Shown here: positions 56,253 through 64,000 of the stretch, in pieces
How the letters are laid out: each line of letters starts with the position of its first letter
Numbering within the stretch: position 1 is the first letter of the stretch
Origin: Thamnaconus septentrionalis
Taxonomy: Eukaryota > Chordata > Actinopteri > Tetraodontiformes > Monacanthidae
Direction: 5' to 3'
NCBI GenBank assembly: GCA_009823395.1
Contig: CM020507.1
Coordinates: 12,576,001 to 12,640,000 of the forward strand
DNA length: 64,000 bases
Program-made: the position numbers and the translations under genes
The notes under the pieces: generated by a model
The model's input: the letters and a program-made list of their open reading frames with translations, nothing else
What the model was told of the DNA's origin: nothing
Databases searched by the model: none

Positions 56253-59200
56253 TCACATATTGCGGAGCTTGATGGCCTGCGTGACCGGAGACAGGCACAC
56301 GGGGCAGGCGGCGTCAGGACCCTGGCAGATCTGGGTGGCGCAATCGAGACAGAAGAGGTTGTGGCCGCAGGGAACCAGCGCGGCGATCACCTGGCTCTCC
56401 ATGCAGTGGATGCACACCTCCTGGCCCCGGGCGGCCGAGCCCAGCGCGGGCCGGTAGCTGATGGACGAGTCGGGGGGGGAGGAGGAGGAGGCGGTGCTGT
56501 CACTGGACGAGGAGAAGGCCGAGCTGTAGGAGGGGAACCTGTGGGCGTCGGCCGCGGCGGCGGAGGAGGAGCCCAGCTGGCCCCGGTGGACGCGCTGGGC
56601 CTGGGGGTGCTCCAGGGCCTCGGTGCCGGACATGATGGGGGAGAGGCGGGGGGTCCCCGGCTGACTGCTCTGGAGGATTCAACGAAAAGGGATCTTTTAA
56701 TTCATAAAGCCAAGTGTGCTCCGAGTAGAATTGCAACTGTGTGAAAAGTTCATATCATAGTTATTGTGACCAAAATTATCACATACACACATTAAATAAT
56801 TCTTTAGCAGCGTCGGTCGTACAGAAACAAGATGCTGTTCTACTGCTGTGCAGTATGTGCCGTGTGCAGAGACCTGCAGACGCGACTTTGCCAATCGCAC
56901 CAACAATATGTTGCATTTTTACAGAAGTAAAGTTAGGTAACACTTAAAACTTCAGTTTACTTTGTTGGCAAACTATAGGAAAGTTTAAGAGACAAACTAG
57001 ACATTTCCATTATTACCCTACAACTCATGCATTCAGCTAAAAGTTAACTTAGCTTAAACTTGCTGTATAGTTGTGGGTGGTGTTCAAATTGGAAGTGTTT
57101 CCGCCCTTCGCAGAGACTTTTTTTATGGCATTTTCTGCCGACTGGTTGATAATCCTCGACCAGTTTCCCCTCAGCGTCCTTGTAATATCCAAAATACGCC
57201 CAGACTTCAGACTTTGCCTTTCTACATTTCTACCGCGGTTTATCATTTTCCCGGTCATCGTTGCATCCCTCGCCCTAGCGAACCTACCTGAGAGTGACGA
57301 GCTTCGAACGGCTGCAGGGGCTGGTGGTCGACGAAGGGGCTCCAGATCTGTGGCGGGACACCCGAGAGGGAGGTCTGGCCTGTGGAGATGGTCAACGGGT
57401 CGAATCCCGATGAAGAACCACCACCTCCTCCACTTCCTCCGCCTCCTCCTCCTCCTCCCAGGCCGACCAGCTCCTCAGAGCCAACGCCAAGGAGGCTCTC
57501 GCCGAACCAGAAGCTCGTGTTGCCGCCGCCGCCGTTGTTGTTGTTATTGGCGTTGGCGTTGAAGACGCCAGTCGGGCTGAAATCCGCCATCCGGTTGCCG
57601 TTGTTGCCGCCGCTGTGGAAGGAGTCGGCCGAGCTGGAGCCGCTACCCAGGGAGCTGGAGCTGTCGTTGCGGTAGGTGGAGGAGATCCTGCCGTTTATAT
57701 TGCTATTGATTCGCTGAGTACCGTTGACGCTCACAGGCAGCAGGCCTCCGCCGCTGCCTCCGCCGCTGCCTCCAGCGCTGCCACCGCCCCCGCCACTCTG
57801 TGAGGACGCGCCAGCGTGAAGCCAGCCGGCCTCCCCGAGCCCGGCCGCCATCGCCGACATGTCGAAGCTGACGTCCGTCCCGTTGAACTGGAAGTCGTTG
57901 TTGTCTACGCCCGGCGCCTCGATGCCTCCGCAGCTTCCTGTGCGCATGGCGATGTGGGCCTCGATCTCGTCCTTGGCCCGGTCCACGTTGGCCGGCATCC
58001 CGGTGACCTCGAACACCGGCTCTTTGTCGCGACTTGGGGTCACGATGTAGGTATGGGTCTGCTGCTGAATGCGTTTGATCGTCGCGCCTGAAAAGTGAGC
58101 AGATGTAGAATAAACGCTCGGTTGGAAAAGGAAACAAGTGTAAAAAAGCGGACTCTTCATTAGCAACTAGCTTACAGGTTGTGTGTGTGATATTTGGAGA
58201 TTCTGAGAAGAAACAGCGACATCAAGTGGTTACATTTTAGATTGCAGCGCTATTTCGCTGAGCTACGTGGGCCTGTGCACACAAACCTAGATACCTCATT
58301 CACCTTCTTCTTTGTTGGTTTATTTGTTTAATTGGAAATGCGATCCCAGGCAGGCTGGATTGACCACACCGGCTGCCTTATAGATATGGTTGTGCAAGAT
58401 GGCAGCTGGGAACTAGACCCTTACTCTATGTATATTCTTATATGCGAGTATACAATTGTATTGTGTATTGTGTTTTCCACAATAAATAAAGCTTCAAAGT
58501 TTGGGTCATGGACGACCAAGGAAAGATAAACTTCTTTCACTGTGATCAAGCACCTCTTTCTGAATGAAAAGGAAAATTAGTTAAGAGCTCCAAATGTTTG
58601 AGCTGGAAAAAAAAAGTGAGAAAAAAAAACTAATCTGTACTCATCTGTCGTCACCTAACAGACGGCGGACTTTGTGGAGCAGAAGAGGAAATGAACTCAA
58701 ACGGAGATACTGGAGACCCACGAGTCAGTTAACCATTACATGACACTAACTGGCAAAAATAAAACTGGAATACACACAGAGGACGCCGTCTCTGTCCCAA
58801 AACATGGCTAATTAAACATGACACGGAATGAAGAGCTGTGCTGTTCACAACATTTAGTAGCCAGCGCCACTAGTTCTTATCAAGAGGTGAGCGAGTGCCG
58901 AGTCTCCTTTTGAAGGAGGAAAACTGGGCAATAATTATAGCACTCAACTGCGGGCTGTGCGGTGACTCAGCTGGCTAAGGCGCATACCACCAAACCATAC
59001 GACTGTGAGTCTAGAGTGGAAGGCTTTAAAAAAAAAATGCCAGCACTGTTTAAAAAGAAAACCAGGTTATATATTAATTCATAGCAAATGGATGGAAACT
59101 ATTTAAAAAGAGAGAAATGAAAAAAGTTTAACACTTCAACAGACAATCTGTTGCAAGTTTTAAAGGTATGAACGTCTGCATGTACCAAAGTTTTGTAATT

Positions 59201-62200
59201 CCATACTTCCTGAAGTTTTTGCACGCGGCACCACGCCATCTGATGTCATTTTTTCCCTTATTACTCCACCCTCAACGGTCTGCTTGCACTTGCTTGAGAA
59301 CTGCAGCAGTTCAATTTTCAAATCAACCCAGGGGCTTTCCGGCACCAAGGTGGCAATGTCAACAGGCCAAAGGGTTAAAGAAACTTAGTGTGCCAAATGT
59401 AACAACCTGGAGTAGAGCTGAGCATTTTAAAGCCCGTGAAAACTGGGAGCCACTTCGCATCTTAGGAAAATTCAATTCCATTTTCTTTTTCGCACTGGGA
59501 GAGAAAGAAAGGACATGACAAAGGCTTCTCATTTGTAACAACAGAATTTAAACCAGGAATTATGGGAGCCGTGTCCTGTGACTTTAAACTTTGATTTAGA
59601 TCTTCCAGTCTTGACCCTTAGACTGGAACTTTCCAGGAGGAAACCAACATATGTTCCTAAGGACTATGATATCAAAATGGAATGCAGCAAGAGTGACCAG
59701 TGCTAAAAAAAAAAAAAAAGACACATTCTGCAAGTTAAAATGTTGATTTCCTCTAAACCTTGATAATCCCTGGTAAATTCAACTAGTTTTTTGAAAGCAC
59801 AAAAAGGTCAAAATTACAGCATGACTAGTCTATGCTGACACACACCATTTACACTATACAGAAATAATGTACTCATCATAATCTGCAAAATATAAACATT
59901 ATTTATTGTTAAAATAATTCAGCTCATTGAGGGAAATTCAAAAGAACTTGACCAACCTTTGGGACCCACGACCAACCCGACAACACGATATGGTACCCGC
60001 ACCTGCAATTGAAAAAAAAAAGTACACTTTCCTTACAACCATAATACTTTCTCACACACACACAAACATTAATTTGTATCACCATTCATCCAGCTCTCTT
60101 GCTAGCTAACCTGAATGGTAGTCTGTCCAGGCAGTGAGGGAGTCCCTGGGCCAGTTGTTGCAGACAAAGGGCCTGGCTTGTTCCGTGAGGCTCTGATAAG
60201 GGAGAAGTGTTCGGCTGCAGACAGGATCTCCCTCTTGGCCATCGCCACATCTTCTTTGCGTCCTGTCACCACAAAGACTGGCTGCTCTCCTCTTACTGGT
60301 GTTTTAATGTAAGTGTTGGTCTTGGCTCGGAGTGCCTTTATCTTGCAGCCTATAGGGAGCAGGTTAAAAAAAAAAAAAGAAAGAAAAAAGACTGACGTTC
60401 AGCACAAGGATTAAATTCCAGTCAATATTTTAAAAATTGCACTTTAAAACAGAGTAATTGCTAAATCTGACTGCTTAATTGCTCCAATGAGCGCAAGTAA
60501 AATGACCTTTGACACAAGCAATTCATGCATAAAGTGCACTCACTAATGCCGTTCAAAAGTTGCAAAGCTTATAAATTAAATATGACTTTCAGCTGTGGTT
60601 GTTAGTCCAACATCATTACCACTAGGCCATTTCCTGTTGTTGTCAACACTGCAGTTGGTGCACCCTCCCCCAACTCTTCCCAAAGCCATACATAATAGCC
60701 TCCATACCAGAACACTAAACAATGTAAAGTTAAACTATGGAAGCCGGAAAAACGTGGGATGTGTTTATAAAGCCCGGGTGGGTTGGCAGAAAGTCGCGGT
60801 TAATGCCACGGGGATGAACAACAGCTGATGTGGCAAGGCAATGGTGACCCAACAACACAGCTCCGACCGTTCTCCTTCGAGACAAAGCGAACAGAGACGA
60901 TAGAGCAACCACGTTTGCGTGGGAGAACCAAACTAAACGACCCCATCCAGAACACGCCTTAATGCCGCCGCAAAAACAACACGGGATGGGGAATGTTGTT
61001 TGACATAACTCATGATGTGGCGTTAGCCGAACTTTTTTTTTTCTCTCTCCAAGCGTTGAGGGCGAGGGTGGTGTTGACCCAGTTAACAGTGCTAAGCTAA
61101 CTAGGCTACTTTCCAGCTAACGTGGTGTGTTGCAAAACAGCTAGCCGCTAAACGCAATTATTTTGTTCAAACAAAGACAACCTCAACAACACAGACGGGA
61201 TCACATGACCGACACAAACGGGAGAAGAAAAGCCAGATAATACTTTATTTTAATGTAATATTCTCAAAAATCAAAAAAAAAAAAAAAAAATCAAAAAAAA
61301 ATCGCATCCTCGTTTGTGCTAGCAATGCGGGACACAGTGAACAAAGTAAACGCTACACCCACACTACACATAAAATATAGTTTACTTCCGTACATAAATG
61401 CGTGTAATTTTGCTTTTTAAAAAAATGTTCCTCCCTTTCTTAAAAAAAGTTATTTGACAATAATATTTTCATTCTCCTGTGCAATCAGCTCACATGTTGA
61501 CACGATCTTTTGTATGAGGCTGCGCTCCATCAACTTTCATCACAACTTGCAGCAACTTAAAGTGAGTTTTTTTAATTTACTAAAAAAAAAAAAAAATCAT
61601 GAAACGGACAACTCACCCTGTCTGCCGACGATCTCGGCGACGTGCTCCGAGCTCGGTACGGCCACACATTCGGTCGTGTTGACGCTCTTTCGCCGATTCA
61701 AAAGCGACGTTTCGGCCTCGTAGCCCAGTTCCCCGTAGACGCCAGACGGTACCATCGCCATGCTGTTAGCCGGTGGCAGACCACTCCCGCCGACCATGTC
61801 ATCCCGGTCGTCTCCGTTGTACAGCAGCACCGTCTCGACGTGGGGAGGCTCCATCCCGGGTGGCATCACGGAACCACCCGGCCCCGGTGCAAGGTGTCGG
61901 TGGAGGTGGGCCTGAGCTAGCAGCGAGCTACTCGAAGACTCTGCCACACTTTCTGGCTCTTCGTCCTCGGCCGCTCCGTTCACCTCGTCTCCCGAGGGCG
62001 GCCGGTGCAGAGACAGAGGCTTCAAGTCGAGGACTGTACCGAGGAGGTTGAAATGAGAAACGGCGGGAAGATGGTAGTTGTGAAAGGAGAGGTTCTCGTC
62101 GGCTTGTTCAGGAGTCTGGCTCTGGGTACCGTTGTGCTCCTCAAGGCCCATACCGGCGAAAGCGTGCACTAGAGGCGGTGGGACCTCGGACTCTCCTTCG

Positions 62201-62232
62201 TCGGTCTCCAGCAAAGACGTGCTGCTTGGCAT
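56253..62232 (-). CDS. mex3c: MEX3C-like RNA-binding E3 ubiquitin ligase
   Basis: Five minus-strand coding exons join in frame: 62232-61617, 60349-60111, 60002-59957 (46 bp), 58087-57288 and 56669-56253, giving 705 residues. Two KH domains: KH1 follows [20 protein letters not shown] with GRQG as its GXXG loop; KH2 begins [16 protein letters not shown], its loop split across an exon border. The C-terminus is a C3HC4 RING (C653, C656, C668, H670, C674, C677, C689, C692). Between them are Gly/Ser/Asn-rich stretches and MEX3C-like motifs ([36 protein letters not shown]). Known role: MEX3 proteins bind 3'UTRs and regulate mRNA decay and translation; MEX3C ubiquitinates targets. It is adjacent to smad4, as in human 18q21, which supports mex3c over mex3d. 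Oddities: more introns than the two-exon mammalian genes, and a RING tail ending IKLRNM. Confidence 0.93.
58953..59030 (+). mobile_element. Possible SINE head or tRNA-like fragment in mex3c intron
   Basis: TGACTCAGCTGG followed by CTAAGGCGC resembles a tRNA A-box region, and a poly-A run follows at about 59029-59037. The B box is too degenerate to confirm. Confidence 0.35.
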
Positions 62233-63540
62233 GATGCGAAACTAATAAAAAAAAAAAAAAAAATGCTGCCTTATACGCGTAATCGAATTTGGGTGATCGA
62301 ATTTGGCCTAATTTACAAGAAAGCGACCAGCGCCTGTTGGATTGAAATGTGTGGCTTTTGTTTTGTCTCAAGCTCTCCATGCAGCCCTCCCCACACTGTA
62401 ATCTCGCGGAGTTGTTAACGCGAGATCTTGTTTTGGGGTCAGTTTTCAGACGGTGAAAAACGAGGTCAGACGTGCATTCAGCGCTGCCCAACGGCGCCGC
62501 CTAAGTACATCATACGGGGACAGGACGTTACAGGTTAATTTAATTTAAGACATACGAGACGTTGTGGCTGTAATGATAATTTACACAAAACGAAGCACTG
62601 GTACTTGTGCCCCAAAACAGGTCCACAGTGTTACTTGTTACATCATAACATAAAACAGAAATTTTATTGTTATAGAATATAATAGAACAGAATAGAACAG
62701 AACACCTATATTAACCCGACGTTGGAGGAATTTGCTAATATAGTAATAATCTGTAATAATAGTAATCACTACAAGTGACACGTATTAAGTGATATAGTAA
62801 TCTGTGCGAGAGCCACTATTTCACCAAGAAAAGTTCTACGTAATTTCAGCGCATGTACACCACTGCAGACCTACCTTTACCACTTATTACAGTTTTTTTA
62901 GGATGATTGAATTCAATTGACTGAGTGGTTTCCGATAGATATCTTTACATTTTGAATTTACAAAATAATTTCTCATAAATTAGTCTCTTCTAAGGAAGTA
63001 TAATATATATTTAATTTAATCGTTGACTAATTGTCCAAGGAAAAACTTTATCGCTCGGTTGACTGTCCATCCCATTTACGCACAAAGATACATGTCACTT
63101 CAACGTGAGAATTTAATTTTTTACCGTCACTCACAAGTCACTGGCCATCACCGCCTTGTACACATTAGATAACATTGTAAACACCACGGTTCAGGGTGGA
63201 GGGCGGGTACTGTCGCAGCATGAGACTCTTTTGTTTGCTTTGTTATGTTTTAGCAGCGCAACGGGGGGATGCTGTTGTCATTTAATAGGGACGCAGACCT
63301 TTACATGCATTAAAACATTTTAATGCGTACGTCACTGCACACTGTAAAGATGCATTCGTCATCGTACGATACTTTTTTGTGTCTTTTGTATCAATAATTT
63401 GTGTCTAAACCTTATGTCTGAAACCGTATGCAAATATTCTGTCAGTTTCACTTCCGATGCTGCGACGACGATCTTCCAGGTGACAGCCACGTTGGAGTTG
63501 TCAGGAAAAAAAATTGAAGTACTTCCCGAGTATGGATTAA
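62233..63540 (-). promoter_or_regulatory. mex3c upstream region
   Basis: A poly-A run (62245-62263) sits just above the start codon, and moderately GC-rich sequence continues to about 62520, the likely leader/promoter. Beyond that the DNA is AT-rich without recognisable genes. The transcription start is not determinable. Confidence 0.4.
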
Positions 63541-64000
63541 CGAAATGATGCGTTGCACTTCATGTTGACCAATCAGAAACAGTGAGGGGCGGGACTTGGC
63601 TTACGGCAGCCAATGCCATGACACGTTGTTTGATACTCTACTTAGCCATAGTCATATCCGGGTGAGCACTTTGTGGTGAGTAGCTAATACTGACAGAGAC
63701 CGAATAGTGAATCAACAAATCTTAATCTTTGAATTCACTTAAAAACTACCGAACCTACTGTTAACTCAATTCACGATCAAACGCATCGTATAGAAATGTT
63801 TCGGGTTCTGGGCGACTTTCTGTTATCAAAATATAACTGCCTGCCGGCTAGCTAGTTAGCTGTAGGCTAACGTTTTGACGCTAATTACAGTGTCCGGGTT
63901 TGCCTTGCCTCCATTTCTCGTTCTTCCCCCTTATTAGTTCTTGGTGACATAACATTGTTCTATAATTTTGGGCTTTCTGTTTCGGCAGGTCTGCTCTGTT
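63541..64000 (+). promoter_or_regulatory. Promoter-like island of an unseen gene
   Basis: Two CCAAT boxes (63569-63573 and about 63610-63614) bracket a GC box (GGGGCGGGAC, about 63587-63596). A donor-like CCGGGTGAGC lies near 63660, and a pyrimidine-rich stretch ends in an acceptor-like TTTCGGCAG near 63981-63989. This fits an untranslated first exon of a plus-strand gene beyond the edge. Product unknown. Confidence 0.4.

Noticed and set aside
57071..57803. Plus-strand open frames opposite mex3c exon 4
   Set aside because: Mirror-frame shadows of a GC-rich glycine/serine-coding exon. The minus-strand reading has KH2 similarity and splice borders.

Overview
The window is teleost fish nuclear DNA. 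Three conserved vertebrate genes are recognisable from their exons. Introns are compact (the smad4 coding region spans only 4.6 kb), and the sequence is rich in CA/GT microsatellites, fish-type tRNA-derived SINEs and a hAT-type MITE. Coding calls come from reading exon translations and splice sites directly; no database search was possible.

Layout. (1) 1-5350: the 5' end of a Groucho/TLE co-repressor gene (best match tle2) on the minus strand, with four coding exons (first 78 residues) and a GC-rich promoter/5'UTR; the rest of the gene lies left of the window. (2) 5350-27550: about 22 kb with no supportable gene, containing a 554-bp hAT MITE with an 8-bp target duplication, a possible second MITE and many microsatellites. 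(3) 27553-44310: a dense tandem array of tRNA genes. Its unit of about 457 bp carries one tRNA-Val (AAC or CAC) on the plus strand facing one tRNA-Asp (GTC) on the minus strand. I count 32 Val-type and 33 Asp-type loci, including degenerate ones and one truncated Asp. Four copies of one 468-bp solo LTR sit at the identical site in four units, so the LTR inserted once and then spread with higher-order blocks of about 3.2 kb. (4) 44570-46480: upstream region of smad4. (5) 46483-52270: a complete smad4 on the plus strand (nine coding exons, 506 residues) with a SINE in one intron. (6) 52840-62232: a complete mex3c-like gene on the minus strand (five coding exons including a 46-bp microexon, 705 residues), convergent with smad4. 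(7) 62233-64000: mex3c upstream region, then a CCAAT/GC-box promoter-like island, probably for a gene beyond the right edge.

The three protein genes act in transcriptional and post-transcriptional control: TLE is a co-repressor, SMAD4 is the common TGF-beta/BMP mediator, and MEX3C is an RNA-binding ubiquitin ligase. The smad4-mex3c adjacency matches human 18q21. The tRNA array would supply Val and Asp tRNAs through RNA polymerase III. It is the most unusual part of the window because of its higher-order structure, hitchhiking LTR, co-segregating Asp variant class and many degenerate copies.
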